Below are positions 1-14,500 of a stretch of 64,000 nucleotides of DNA, one piece after another. Position numbers and translations under genes: made by a program. The DNA is taken from NCBI RefSeq assembly GCF_902150045.1, contig NZ_CABFVU010000004.1, positions 62,001 to 126,000 of the forward strand, read 5' to 3'. Position 1 is the stretch's first letter, and each line of letters starts with the position of its first letter. This stretch comes from Chitinophaga polysaccharea. Lineage in GTDB: Bacteria > Bacteroidota > Bacteroidia > Chitinophagales > Chitinophagaceae. The notes under the pieces are model-generated. The model was given only the letters and a program-made list of their open reading frames with translations, was not told where the DNA came from and did not search any database.

Positions 1-975
1 GATTATTATATGCCGGCGAACCGTGTGATTATGAAACAGGGAAATATTGGTCGGAGTATATCAACCTTTATAATTTGTACGGGCCAACAGAAGCTGCTAT
101 TTATGCAACCTATAAAAAGGTAGTGCATGGGGATGTGCATTTGATCGGGAATGCTGTGGGAAATACTTCAACATATGTATTGGATACCCACTGCCGCCTG
201 CTTCCGGTAGGTGCTATTGGAGAACTTTACCTTGGTGGTGTTGGAATCTCGCGTGGTTATCTGGGCATGCCGAAGCTGACCTCAGAACGCTTTATTCCGA
301 ACCCTTTCCAAACAGAAGAACAGAAAAAACAAGGTAAAAACGACAAACTGTACAAAACAGGAGATTTAGTAAGGTACCATGCGGATGGAGCTTTGGAATA
401 TATCGGACGTAATGACTTTCAGGTGAAGATCCGTGGTTACAGGATTGAGCTTGGAGAAATTGAGAACAGATTACTGGAATATCCGGAAGTAAAACAAGCA
501 GTGGTGCTTGCCAAAGAAAACAAAGCGGGGATGAAATACCTTGCTGGCTATTACGTTTCGGGCGCTGCTTTGGAAGCGGAAAAAATCACTGCATTTTTAT
601 CCGGAGTTCTTCCGGAATATATGGTGCCGGTAGTCTTTGTTCATTTAACCTCATTGCCATTGACCATCAATGGTAAGCTGGACAGAAGACAACTTCCTGA
701 ACCAGAATTTACCGGAGGGAAAGAATATACCGCCCCTGAAACCGATCTACAGAAAAAATTATGTGAGGTTTATGGTGAAGTTTTAGCTATCCCATCTGAA
801 TCGATTGGCATTCATGATGATTTCTTCAGATTGGGGGGGAACAGTATTATGGCCATCAAGCTTATCAGTAAGATCAAGCAGGGTTTAGACTTACAGATAG
901 CTGTATCCACTGTTTTCAGCTATAAAACTATTGCCGCTCTTTCGCATGTGCTGGCAGATGAAAACAACAGGGGGG
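1..975 (+). other. NRPS module 0 (partial A, then T)
   Basis: C-terminal half of an adenylation domain followed by a carrier domain (Ser codon 843). The visible pocket positions (299 L, 301 A, 322 L, 330 I, 331 Y by alignment from memory to GrsA) equal those of modules 5 and 6, so the same monomer is expected. The nucleotide sequence is the same as that of module 5. Confidence 0.85.
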
Positions 976-2512
976 AACAGATCGTCATTACTGCTGTTCC
1001 TGTATCCTCTCCGGAAGCACAAAGGTTATCCTTTGCCCAGGAAAGACTATGGTTCATAGATAATTATGACGGCGGAAGCAGTGCCTATAACATCCCGATG
1101 ACCTTCCGTCTGGATGAAAAAACCGATCTTCAGTTATTGAGTAAAGCATTGGATGCCGTGGTAATGCGGCATGAAGTGCTTCGCTCCGTGATCAGGATGA
1201 CAGATGATGGTTTGGGCTGGCAAGCAGTATTAGATGATAGCCTGGTGATCCGTCATCAGGAAATAAGAACGATGGCTGAATTGGAGGAAGAAATAAGCCG
1301 TATCTCCCATAAAACTTTCAATCTGGAAAAGGAGCCGCCTGTAAGTATCCATATTTTTAAACTTGAAGGCGAGTATTATTTGTCGGTTGTTATTCACCAT
1401 ATTGCATTTGACGGATGGTCGGCAGGCATATTTCTGAAAGAGATCATTCATATATATAACGCCCTCAAAGAAGGGAAAGCTCATGATCTTCCGGCTTTAA
1501 AAGTACAGTATAAAGACTTTGCTTTATGGCAGCGCAATTATCTGACAGGAGAGCGTCTTGACAAGCAGATTCATTACTGGAAAAATAAACTGAACGGCGT
1601 CCAACATCTTGCTCTTCCAACAGACTTCCGGAGACCAGCACAAATATCTTATGAGGGCGACAGCATTTATTTCTGTATCAGTGAAGAACAAAGCGGGAAG
1701 CTGCGCTCGTATTCAAAAGAACTTGGCGTCAGCTTATTCAGTGTCCTTTTAGGAGGATATTACCTGATGCTTTCGGCCTATTCGGGGCAGGATGATATTG
1801 TGTTAGGAAGTCCTATTGCCAACCGTCACCATGCGGGACTGGAAGATATCATAGGCTTCTTTGTCAATACTTTAGCATTAAGAGAAACGATTGATCCGGA
1901 ACAAAGCATCAAAGACTTTATCCTGCAGATAGCTGGTTCAATAGCCGAAGCCCAGGCTCATCAGGATCTTCCGTTCGAGAAACTGGTGGAGGAACTTGGC
2001 GTGGAAAAGGATGCTTCCCGCCATCCGGTATTCCAGGTGATGTTTGGCCTTCAGGGTTTGGGAGAAAATCTTTCTGATCATCAGTCAATTCTGCGTCCTT
2101 TTACAGGAAAGACAGATTATGAAGTAGCTAAATTTGATATTACCACCATTATAGACGATGGTAATGATAGCCTTCACGGAATGTTTAACTATGCCCGGTC
2201 GTTATTCACCAGGGAAACGATTGAAAATATGATGAATTCCTATCTGTTTATGCTTGAACAGATAGCAGACACTAAATGGAAACAAGATCTTAAATTAGCA
2301 GAACTCAGCCTTATTTCCCGTGAACAGCAGCTATCTCTGTCAAAATTATGGGCCTCTGAAACCCCTTATGCTGATGCTAATACCATTCACGGCTTATTTG
2401 AATTACAGGTTGAAAGAACGCCGGACCATACGGCTGTCGTGTATCAGGACGTGAGCTTATCGTATAGGGAGCTTAATGAACGTTCCAACCGTTTGGCAAA
2501 CTATCTGATCAA
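1..2512 (+). repeat. 2.5 kb direct repeat inside NRPS, copy 1
   Basis: Every stretch I compared between bases 1-2512 and 17254-19765 is the same (offset 17253). The match breaks at base 2513, where AAA becomes AAC. It covers the end of an A domain, a T domain, a whole C domain and the start of the next A domain. The true left limit lies outside the window. Confidence 0.85.
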
Positions 2513-5500
2513 AACCTATGATCTTCAGCCGGACGATCTGGTGCCGTTGTGTCTGGACCGCTCTGAAAATATGCTTGTTGCCATCCTGGCGGTATTAAAA
2601 GCCGGCGCCGCCTATGTTCCGATGGATCCTTCCTATCCGGCGGACCGGATGGCGCATATCCTTCATGATACGGGAGCAAGGCTGATATTAGGGCAGGAAA
2701 GCACAGCGGGGAAACTGGGCAGTGTAACAGCAGATGTGATTTCGTTAGATGCGGTTGCCTTTAAAGCAATGCTTGAAATCTCCGATGTTAATAATCCTGT
2801 TACTATAACCACCGCTGGTAATTTAGCGTACGTCATTTTCACGAGTGGAACTACAGGATTACCTAAAGGAGTAATGATTGAGCACAGGAATGTAGCCAAC
2901 CTGATCCACCAGGTGGCGGAAGAATTCGGATTAAATAGAAATGGAGCAGGAAAGAAGTGTTTATGGTATGCGAACTATGTATTTGACGCTCATGTCTGGG
3001 AACTATATCCATCTATTACCCACGGACATAGCATCTATATTTTAGAGAAGGAGCTCCAAACCGATTTGCCAGCCTTAAAAGATTATATCGAAGCGAATAA
3101 CATCAGCATGGCAACTATTCCGCCGGTATTATTAACGCGGGAAGATATATTGCCACTGGAAACGCTTGTAGTGGCGGGAGATGTTACCCATCCACAGGTA
3201 ATGGTAACATATAAGGAACATGGAGTAGATATCGTCAATGCCTATGGTCCGACAGAAGCAACGGTATGTACTTCCTTACACCACTACAACGAGGATGGGA
3301 ACCCGTTGAATATAGGCCGTCCGATAGGTAATTTGACAGCCTATGTTTTAGATATGTGCCACCGTATGGTCCCTGTGGGGGCAGTAGGAGAGTTGTATAT
3401 AGGAGGGGCCGGTATTGCCCGGGGCTATCTGAACCGTCCTGAGTTGACGGCAGCGCTGTTTATAGCCAATCCCTTCCAGGCGACAGACCAAAAGCCGGGA
3501 GGAGAAAATGCCCGTTTGTACAAAACGGGCGACCTGGTACGTTGGTTGGCTAACGGTGAGCTGGAATACATTGGACGCAATGACCTACAGGTAAAAATCA
3601 GGGGTTACAGAATTGAATTGGGTGAAATTGAAAACAGGTTACTTCATTACCCTGGTATTCGTCAGGCTGCTGTACTGGCTAAAGAAAACGAAGCGGGGAT
3701 AAAATACCTTGCCGGGTATTATGTGTCCGATGACGTTATGGAATCACATGAAGTCTCAGCGTTTCTGGCGGAATCCCTGCCGGAATACATGATCCCAAGC
3801 GTGTATGTGCAACTTGAGCGACTTCCGGTAACCATCAATGGTAAATTAGACAGAAAACAATTGCCAGAACCCGAATTTAAAATAAGCAGAGAATATGTAG
3901 CCCCTGAGAATGAATTACAGGAGAAATTATGTCGGATTTATGCAGTTGTTCTAGGTCTCAACGCCTCAGTAATTGGAATTCATGACGATTTCTTCCGTCT
4001 GGGAGGAAATAGTATCATGGCGATTAAATTGATCAGCAATATCAAAAAGACCTTAGATGTATCAATAGGAGTTGCGATCGTATTTACCCATAAAACAGTA
4101 GCGTCCCTTTCCCATATGATTGCCCGTAAAGCTGTTGCAGAGGGGAACGAAACCATTGTTCCGATAAAAGTATCTTCTCCGGAGGAGCAGCGGCTATCTT
4201 TTGCTCAGGAAAGACTATGGTTTATTGAAAATTTTGAGGGTGGAAGCAATGCCTACAACATCCCAATGGCCTTCAGATTGAGTAAAGACATACAGTTGGA
4301 TCTTCTTCAAAAATCATTGGAAACGGTAATAATACGCCATGAGGTGCTTCGGTCTGTGATCCATGCCGGAGAAAACGGAACCGGCTATCAGGAAGTTACA
4401 GATCTTGTCCTTGAACTCAACTATACGGAAGTTGAAACTAAAGAAGAACTGGAGAAGAATATAGGTCATTGTGCCCATAAAATATTCCGTCTGGAAGAAG
4501 AAATACCGGTGAAAGTCACTGTTTTCAGATGGGAGGAAGATTTCTATCTATCTATTGTAGTTCATCACATTGCTTTTGATGGATGGTCCGCGGACCTCTT
4601 TTTAAAAGAGTTGAAAACCGTATACAATGCTCTTGTTAAGGGAGAAAATCCTCAGCTTCCGGAATTGAAAATTCAATATAAAGACTTTGCTTTATGGCAG
4701 AGGAATTATCTTACGGGTGAAATACTCGGGAAACAGGTCGGCTACTGGAGAAATAAACTTGAAGGTTTTGAAGCCCTTAGTCTGCCTTTAGATTTCAAAA
4801 GACCGGCCAATATCTCTTATGAAGGAGCTGCCGCTCATTTCCGCCTTTCTCAGGAAGTAAGTTCCCGTTTGAGAAAGCTTTCCAGAGAATGGGGGGTGAG
4901 CCTGTACAGCATGGTGCTGGGCGGGTATTACCTGATGCTTTCCGCTTACTCAGGTCAGGACGACATCGTAGTAGGAAGCCCGATTGCAAACCGGCATCAT
5001 GAAGGGCTTGAGGATATGATCGGCTTCTTTGTAAATACATTGGCATTAAGAGAAAAGATCGGTGCTGAGCAAGATATTAAAAGCTTTATTCTCCAGATCT
5101 CCCGATCAGTGACAGAAGCCCAGTCTAACCAGGACCTTCCGTTTGAAAAGTTGGTGGAGGCGCTGGATGTGGAGCAGGATACTTCAAAACACCCCATTTT
5201 TCAGGTGATGTTCGGAGTTCAAAGCTCCGAAATGAATATAAATAATGAAACGATATTCACTCCGCTGTATCAGGAAATTAACTATCAGGCAGCTAAGTTC
5301 GATCTGGCCACGATGATTGATGACGGAGATGAAACTATTAGTGGAATATTCATTTACGCCACTTCTCTCTTCAAAAAAGAGACGATTCTCAGAATGCGGG
5401 ATACCTATATGCTGATGCTGGGTCAATTGGCCAAAATAGGAGAGGCAAACGATCAAAAGATAAGAATCAGAGATTTCAGCCTTCTGGAAGAAACAGATTA

Positions 5501-8500
5501 CAATAAGATCACAGAGACCTGGAATAACACAGCTGCTGATTATCCTGGTGAGAAAACCATTCAACAATTATTTGAGCAGCAAGTGATGAAAACTCCTGAT
5601 GCCATAGCTTTGGTGTATCAGGATATTGAGCTGTCTTATCAGGAGCTGAATGAAAGATCGAATCGTTTAGCCAATTATTTATTGAGTACTTATGATTTAC
5701 AGCCAGATGACTTGATTCCTTTGTGTCTGGAACGTTCCGAAAATATGCTGGTAGCGATGCTGGCGGTATTAAAAACCGGAGCAGCTTATGTTCCTATAGC
5801 TCCTTCCTTCCCGTCGGAAAGAATTGAACATATCCTTAAGGATACGAAGGCGAGGATCATTTTAGGTCAGGAAGACACCATACAACAGCTAAAAAATAAA
5901 ACTGTTGATGCCATTTCCCTGGATGGGTTTGCTTTTAAGGCCATAGTTGAAAAATTTGATGCTGATAATCCTGTTACCAACGTTAATGCAGATAATTTAG
6001 CATACGTTATTTACACCAGTGGGACCACCGGAATGCCGAAAGGTGTAATGATAGCGCATAAAGGAGTTGTTAACCTGATCCAACAGCACGCTGAAGAGTA
6101 TGGATTCATAGCTGAACAGCCTGTTCGTCAGAAAAACTGTCTTTGGTATGCGAACTATGTATTTGATGCCCATGTTGCGGAGCTTTACCCGGCTCTTGTG
6201 CATGGACAGTCTATCCATCTTCTGAATAAAGAAACCCAGACAGACCTGATTGGCCTGCAGCAATATATAAAAGAGAATAATATCAGCATTGCTACCATTC
6301 CTCCGGTATTGCTAACCACAGAATATATTCTTCCTTTAGAAAAGCTCCTGGTGGCCGGCGACATTACCAACCCGCGTATAATGGCTCAGTATAAAGAACA
6401 TGGAGTAGACCTGATCAATGCCTATGGCCCAACAGAAGGTACCGTATGTGCAACCCTGCACCATTATAAAGAGGACGAAAATCCATTAAATATTGGAGGC
6501 CCGATCGGGAATGTAAGAGCTTATGTTTTGGATCGCTATTCAAGGCCTGTTCCGGTAGGCGCAGTAGGAGAATTGTACATTGGAGGAGCCGGAGTGGCAA
6601 GAGGCTATCTGAACAGGCCTGACCTAACAGAAGAACGTTTTGTCATGAACCCTTTCCATACTGCGGATCAGAAAGCAAATGGAGACAATGGACGTCTGTA
6701 TAAAACAGGAGATCTTGTACGTTGGCTGGCGAATGGCAAGTTGGAATATATTGGAAGAAATGACTTTCAGGTGAAGATTCGCGGATATAGAATTGAATTG
6801 GCTGAGATTGAAAATAGGCTGTCAACCTATCCGGGAATTCGTCAGTCAGCAGTATTGGCTAAAGAAAATAAAGCAGGCTTAAAATATCTTGCAGGCTATT
6901 ATGTCTCTGAAAATCCTTTAGATTCAGCATTACTTTCTGCGTATCTATCCGAATCATTACCTGAATACATGATTCCGGGAGCATTTGTTCACTTAACCTC
7001 TTTGCCATTGACGATCAATGGTAAATTGGACAGAAGTGCACTGCCTGTACCTGATTTTACAGGAAACAAAGCATATACCGCTCCGGAAACAGCGTTGCAG
7101 AAAAAATTATGTCAGATTTATGGAGAGGTTTTAGGGCTTTCTTCGGACAGCATCAATATTCATGATGACTTCTTCAGATTAGGAGGAGACAGCATTGTCA
7201 GCATTCAGTTGGTGGGGAGAATCCGTCAACAGCTGAAAGTAAGGTTAAGTGTTAAAGATGTTTTTTCGGCCCGGACTACCGCTTCTCTCGCTTTATTAAT
7301 AGAAAGTAAAAAGGAAAAAGAGGAGGTTCACATTATGGCGGAACAGGGATTGCTACAAGGTGAAGTTCCGCTTTTGCCAATTCAGGAATGGTTCTTTGCA
7401 CAGATTGAATCAGGATATTTAGAAGATTTCAACTATTGGAACCAGGCCTTCCTTATTAATGTTCCGGAACTTGATAAAGGATGGTTGGAACATGCTGTAA
7501 AATACCTGATTGAAAGACATGATGGCCTTAGACTTCGGTATCACAATAAAGATGGAAGGTACATTCAACGATATGGGGAAGTAAATGATCTGTCAATCAA
7601 TTATCTCAATGTGGCTGGTCTGAATGAGGGAGAATTGTTAAAGGTTTTTACCGATTGGCAGTCTCATTTTGATATTGAAAGTGGATCGTTGTATAACATT
7701 GGATACCTTAATGGTTATCCGGATGGTAGTGCGAGAATTTATCTTGCTTTCCACCATCTGATTATTGATACGGTAAGCTGGAGGATCATTGCTGAAGATT
7801 TAAAGGGTATTTATCAATCCCTTGAAAGAGGAGACACAAAATCCATTATATCCCATACCAAAGGAACCAGCTACCGCCAATGGGTGGAAAATGTAGTGGC
7901 ATACAGCTCTGAAGATCCGGTGTCCCGGGAACAGGAGCGGTCACTTTGGAACACTATTGCAGATGCCGTTGAAAAGAACAACAGGAATCTGAAAAATTTC
8001 ATAGGTGAAAGTTACGGGCAGTATCAATTGATCATCTCCCCGGAGGTAACTCAGGAGTTAATCAGGGGTATTCATCATATATATAATACGCAGATAAATG
8101 ATGTGTTGCTTGCTGCATTATCTCTTGCGCTTTCAGAACTGACGGGAGAGGAAATTCATTCCGTTGTTCTGGAAGGTCATGGTCGGGAAGAAATATTCAA
8201 CAACCTTGATGTTACAGAGACGGTAGGTTGGTTTACCTCCATGTACCCACTGCTTTTAAAGAAAAGCGATAATTTGGATGAAACTATTGTTTGGACGAAA
8301 GAATCACTGAGAAATATTCCTCACAACGGATTTGGATATGGCAGTCTGATAGGCTATACAGAACGGGAATTGCCTAAAATCAGCTTTAATTACCTGGGAC
8401 AGCTGGATCATGGATCTGAAGAGAAAAGCTGGTTTATTACGGCAGAAGACAGCGGTCTTAACACTGGAGGCAAAAACAAAGATCCATACTATATCAGTAT

Positions 8501-11500
8501 CAATGGAGCTATAATAAAAGGGCAGCTACAGTTCAGCGTTTCGGGCTATCTTAAAGATGACCTGATCAGTTTGTTCACGGTGTTATTTAAAACAAAAATA
8601 GAAGAAGTTGTTGATTTCGTTTCGCAAAGAAGCAGAAGCTACCTTACCCCATCAGATGTAGATAATCTTATTGAAGAGCGCCAGCTTTCAGATGTTCAGA
8701 AGAATGGTGAAATAGAAGGCGTATATCTGGCTAACAGTTTACAGGAAGGGTTCGTTTATCATGCCTTAAATCAGGGAGAAACTGATGATGCCTACCGGGT
8801 ACAGTTGATATGGGATTATTATGCAGAGATCAGTCCTGAAAACCTGAAAAAAGCATGGGAACTGACGCAGAAAAGGTATCCCGCACTTAGAATAAGGTTT
8901 AATTGGAATGGAGAGATTGTCCAGGTTATCGATAAAAAAGGAAATCTGGACTGGCGCTATCAGGATATCAGTGGAATGAATGAAGAAGCGCAGAATGCCC
9001 TGATGGAAGAAATAATACCAAAAGACCGGTTTGAGATTTACGACTTATCCAAAGGCAGTCTGTTTAGGGTTTACCTTTTCAAACGAGGAGAAAAGCGTTA
9101 CAGCTGCTTGCTAAGTAACCATCATGCGATTCTTGATGGATGGAGTTTGCCAATTATTCTGAACAGCGTTCATGAGTTGTATATTCAACTAAACAGCCAT
9201 CAGCAGCCTGAGGTTATCGCGGAGACGGCGTATGCGGCTACGCAAAGATATCTGCAGCAAAATAGAAAAAGCAGCAGCGATTTCTGGAAGAGGTACATGG
9301 ATCAGCTTGAAGGTCAGGAAGATTTCACCAACCTCTTGAAAGATACTCAAAGGCATATTGATTTAGGAACCTATAAACAGATTAAAGATCACCAGGAAGT
9401 AAAACTTTTGATAGAAGGAGAGCAATATCAGCAATTAAAAGCATTTACGCAAACGAACGGCTTTACCGTAAACGCAATCCTGCAGTATTTGTGGCACAAC
9501 CAATTAAAGATTTATAGTAATTTAGAAGTGACGGTAGTAGGAACTACGATATCCGGTAGAAACCTTCCCATTAATGAAATAGAATCTTCCGTAGGACTTT
9601 ATATCAATACTTTACCGCTTATCGTCACCCATAAAGAAGGAAAGGTCAAAGACCATATTGCAAAGATTCTGGATGATATTAGTGAGCTTAATGCTTATGG
9701 TGATGTTAATCTGGCGGATCTTCAGCGTGATGGACGCAGGATTTTCAGCAGTTTATTTGTCTACGAAAACTATCCGGTCCCTCAAGGACAGAATAACAAT
9801 GAGTTAGCGTTTGTATTCAGGGATGCAATAGAAAGATTGGATTATCCTTTGGTGGTAACGGCTTTTGAACGCGATGAGAAGGTTTCTCTGGTGGTAGGAT
9901 ATGATGGCTACCTTTTTGAAGACAGTATGATGAATCAGCTGCTTAAAGGCATGGAAGTCATTCTGGACCAGCTATTGGGAAATCCTGAAATAACTTCAGA
10001 AGATCTGCATTATATCTCTTCGGAAGATCTGAAAAAAATTACAATAGACTGGAACAATACCTGGACTGAATTTCCAACAGGTAAAACAATTCAAAGCATG
10101 TTTGAAGATCAGGTGGTTAAGGCGCCGGATCGCATGGCGCTGGTGTATCAGAACGTGAGCTTATCTTATAGGGAGCTTAATGAACGTGCCAACCGCCTTG
10201 CCAATTATTTGAACAATACTTATGATCTCCAGCCGGATGATCTTGTTCCTTTATGCCTGGAACGTTCGGAAAATATGCTGATTGCTATTCTGGCGGTGTT
10301 AAAATCCGGAGCGGCTTACGTTCCGATGGATCCGTCATATCCAATAGCGAGAATAGAATATATACTTCAGGATACGCGGGCTAAAATAGTTATTACGCAG
10401 GAAAGTACTAAAATCAAATTCAATGAAATTCATTCAGAAGACGTGAGCGTTTTGTTGCTGGATGATAAAAAACTGATAGAAAAGCTCGAAAACAGTAGTA
10501 CTGCTAATCCGGTGACCCATACTCGGGCAAACGATCTCGCTTATGTGATCTATACCAGTGGGACAACAGGAATGCCTAAAGGAGTATTGATAGCGCATAC
10601 AGGAGTTGTTAATCTGATTAGTGATCTCAGTGCCCGGTATAAAATGAGTGAGGAAGATATTACTCTTCAGTTTTCCAACTATGTATTTGATGCCTCGGTT
10701 GAGCAAATTTTCCTGTGTTTGTTGAATGGTGGTCAATTACTTTTCATAGACAACCAGGAAATGTTGAACAAAGAGGAATACATCAGAAAATTAATGGATT
10801 ATAAAGTAACCTGTCTGCATTTTACCCCTTCAGTATTGCGAAATATAGATGTTACAGCGGTGGAGAGCCTGCGTATAGTGGATTCCGGAGGGGAATCCTT
10901 GCCGGCAGATCTGCATAATAAATTGAAAAATGGGAACTTCCTGTTTTTAAACACTTATGGGCCTACGGAAGTTACCATTACCTCCCTTGTGAATACCAAT
11001 CGCGAGATCAACTGCCTTGGCCGTCCACTTAATAATACAAGTGTATATGTTCTGGACCAGCTTTGCCATCCCGTTCCAGTAGGCGCAGTAGGAGAATTGT
11101 ACATTGGAGGAGCCGGAGTTGCAAGAGGCTATCTGAACAGGCCCGAACTTACAGAAGAACGCTTCATTAATAACCCGTTCCAGACAGAGGCGCAGAAAAA
11201 TAAGGGTGAAAATAGCCGGATTTATAAAACAGGAGACCTTGTTCGCTGGCTTCCAGACGGAAATATTGATTATATGGGTAGAAACGACTTCCAGGTAAAG
11301 ATAAGAGGCTTCCGTATAGAATTAGGAGAAATAGAAAACAGGCTGCTTCAGTATCCGGGAATCCGCGGGGGAATAGTTCTTGTAAAAGAAAACAATGCCG
11401 GTCTGAAGTATCTTGTGGGCTATTATGTTGCTGATGCGGGAATAGATTCCGGGCTGATTTCAGCGTTTGTATCAAAAACGCTTCCCGAATACATGGTGCC

Positions 11501-14500
11501 TGCCGCATTTGTACATTTAACCGCATTGCCGTTGACAATCAGTGGCAAAATTGACAGGAAGCAGCTACCAGAACCTGAATCTACTGTAAATAATGAATAC
11601 TCAGCGCCAAAAAATGATCTGCAGAGAAAGCTTGTAGAAATTTATGGAGAAGTACTGGGGTTAAATGCTGAAAATATCGGTATTCATGATGATTTCTTCC
11701 GGTTAGGAGGAAACAGTATTATGGCGATCAAACTTATCAGTAAGATCAAACAACACATAGATTTGCAGGTAAATGTTGCAAAAATATTCAACCATAAAAC
11801 AGTAGTTGCTCTGGAGAAAGCGCTGATGGAAGACACTGATCCGGCAGAGCAGGTAAACATCATACCTGTTAAAGTAGTGACTCCGGATGAACAGCGATTG
11901 TCCTTTGCTCAGGAAAGGCTTTGGTTTATAGAAACATATGAAAATGGGAGCAATGCCTACAACATCCCAATGGCTGCTGTTCTGGATAAAAAGACAGATA
12001 TTGCTGTTTTATGCGCTGCCTTAAAAATAGTTGTAAACCGCCATGAAGTGCTTCGTTCAGTCATCAGAACTACCGAAGAAGGAGTAGGTTATCAGGTTGT
12101 GACAGAATTGTTTCCGGATATCAAAACGACGGAAGTACATACCAGGGAAGAACTTAACCAGCGTATCAATCAATGCGCCAATAAGATATTTAGCCTTGAT
12201 GAAGAAATTCCGGTTCATATAGCATTATTTAAGCTTGAAAATCATACTTATTTATCCGTTGTTATTCATCACATTGCTTTTGACGGGTGGTCGACCGGTA
12301 TATTCCTGAATGAGGTACAGGCGGCATATAAAAGCCTGCTTGAAGGAAAAACAGAAGTATTTTCCGCATTAAAGATACAATATAAGGACTTCGCTTTATG
12401 GCAAAGAAATTACCTTACAGGAGTCCGTCTGGAACAAAAGCTCGGCTATTGGAAAAATCAGCTTGAGGGCTTTCAATATCTTGCTCTTCCAGCAGACTTC
12501 CGGAGACCTTCACAAATATCTTATGATGGGGAGAACCTGTACTTCAATCTGACCAGAGAGCAGAGCGAAAGGCTTAGAAATCTATCCAAAGATCTTGGAG
12601 TAAGTCTGTACAGCCTGATGCTGGGAGTGTATTACCTGATGCTTTCCGCCTATTCGGGGCAGGATGATATTGTGGTGGGGAGTCCTATTGCCAACCGTCA
12701 TTATGCGGGACTTGAAGATATCATAGGATTCTTTGTCAATATGCTTGCTTTAAGAGAAAAAATCGATCCGGATCAAAGCCTTAAAGACTTCATCCTTCAG
12801 GTATCGAAATCCGTTACAGAAGCGCAATTCTATCAGGATGTTCCGTTTGAGAAGCTGGTAGACGAACTGGGAATCGAGCAGGATACTTCAAGACACCCGG
12901 TTTTCCAGGTGATGTTTGGATTACAGAATGAAACGGCGCGTATCCAAAACGATGGGGCTATACTCCATCCGTTTGAAGGAGAGTCAGGTTATCTGGTAGC
13001 GAGGTTTGATCTTACAACCATCGTTGATGATAGTGGAGAAGATATCCATGGAATGTTCAATTATGCAAAAGCAATATTTTCAAAGGAAACGATTGAAAAT
13101 ATGATGAATTCCTATCTGTTTATGCTTGAACAGATAGCAGACACTAAATGGAAACAAGATCTTAAATTAGCAGAACTCAGCCTTATTTCCCGTGAACAGC
13201 AGCAATCTCTGTCAAAATTATGGGCCTCTGAAACCCCTTATGCTGATGCCAATACCATTCACAGCTTATTTGAATTACAGGTTGAAAGAACGCCGGACCA
13301 TACGGCTGTCGTGTATCAGGACGTGAGCTTATCGTATAGGGAGCTTAATGAACGTTCCAACCGTTTGGCAAACTATCTGATCAACACCTATGCTCTTCAG
13401 CCGGATGATCTGGTACCGTTGTGCCTGGACCGCTCTGAAGATATGCTTGTTGCCATCCTGGCGGTATTAAAAGCCGGCGGCGCCTATGTTCCAATGAATC
13501 CTTCCTATCCGGCGGACCGAATAGCGCATATCCTTCATGATACGGGAGCAGGAATAGTACTGGCGCAGAACGGTTCCGCCCTGAGGGTTGAAGAAGCATG
13601 TGGTGGAACCGTGGCCATGCTTATATTAGACAGTCCGGAATTGATTGAAATGCTTGAAAACAGTAGTATTGACAATCCGGTAACTCAGGTAGCGCCACAG
13701 CACATGGCTTATGTGATCTATACCAGTGGAACCACCGGAATGCCAAAAGGCGTAATGCAGGAGCACCGAAACGTAGTGCGTCTTTTCAGTGCAACCGATC
13801 ATTGGTATCAGTTTAATGATCAGGATGTATGGAGCCTGTTCCATTCCTATGCCTTTGACGTCAGTGTATGGGAGATGTGGGGAGCCTTGCTGTATGGCGG
13901 GAAGCTGCTGGTGCCGACTTCGGAACAGGTAAGGGATACCCATTTATACTTTAGTTTATGTCTGAAAGAAGGGCTTACCGTATTAAACCAGACTCCGACA
14001 GCTTTCTATCAGTTTATGGATATCGCCCTTCAGCGTGAAGAACTGTTAGAGGAATTGCGTTATGTGATATTCGCGGGAGAAGCCTTGCATCTTGCCTCAT
14101 TAAAACCATGGTATGAACGTTACGGTGCAAAACCGGCATTGATAAATAAGTATGGGATTACCGAAACCACCGTCCATGTTACCTATAAAAAATTGAGCGT
14201 GGAAGACCTGGATAAGGCTTCCCTGATTGGAGAAAATATTCCTGACCAGGCGATGTATATCCTTGATGCTCATCTTCGTGCCGTTCCTGTAGGGGCAGTG
14301 GGAGAACTTTATGTGGGCGGCGCGGGAATTGCCAGAGGATACCTGAACAGACCGGAATTGACGGCGGCACGCTTTATTAAGAATCCTTTCCAGACGTTAG
14401 AACAAAAAGAGAACGAACGAAACGGAATTTTGTATAAATCAGGAGATTTAGTGCGGTACCTGCCTGACGGAGAATTGGAATACATTGGCAGAAATGACTT

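Noticed and set aside
75..77. TTG at 75 as the NRPS start
   Set aside because: The frame is open to the window edge and the upstream codons already read an adenylation domain identical to the one at 17254.
1230..1484. Minus-strand frame recurring at 1230-1484, 15312-15566 and 18483-18737
   Set aside because: It is the complement of the duplicated condensation domains. Its recurrence comes from the repeats, and the plus strand is clearly coding.
13381..13599. Minus-strand frame recurring at 13381-13599 and 19762-19980
   Set aside because: Shadow of the near-identical starts of adenylation domains 4 and 6.
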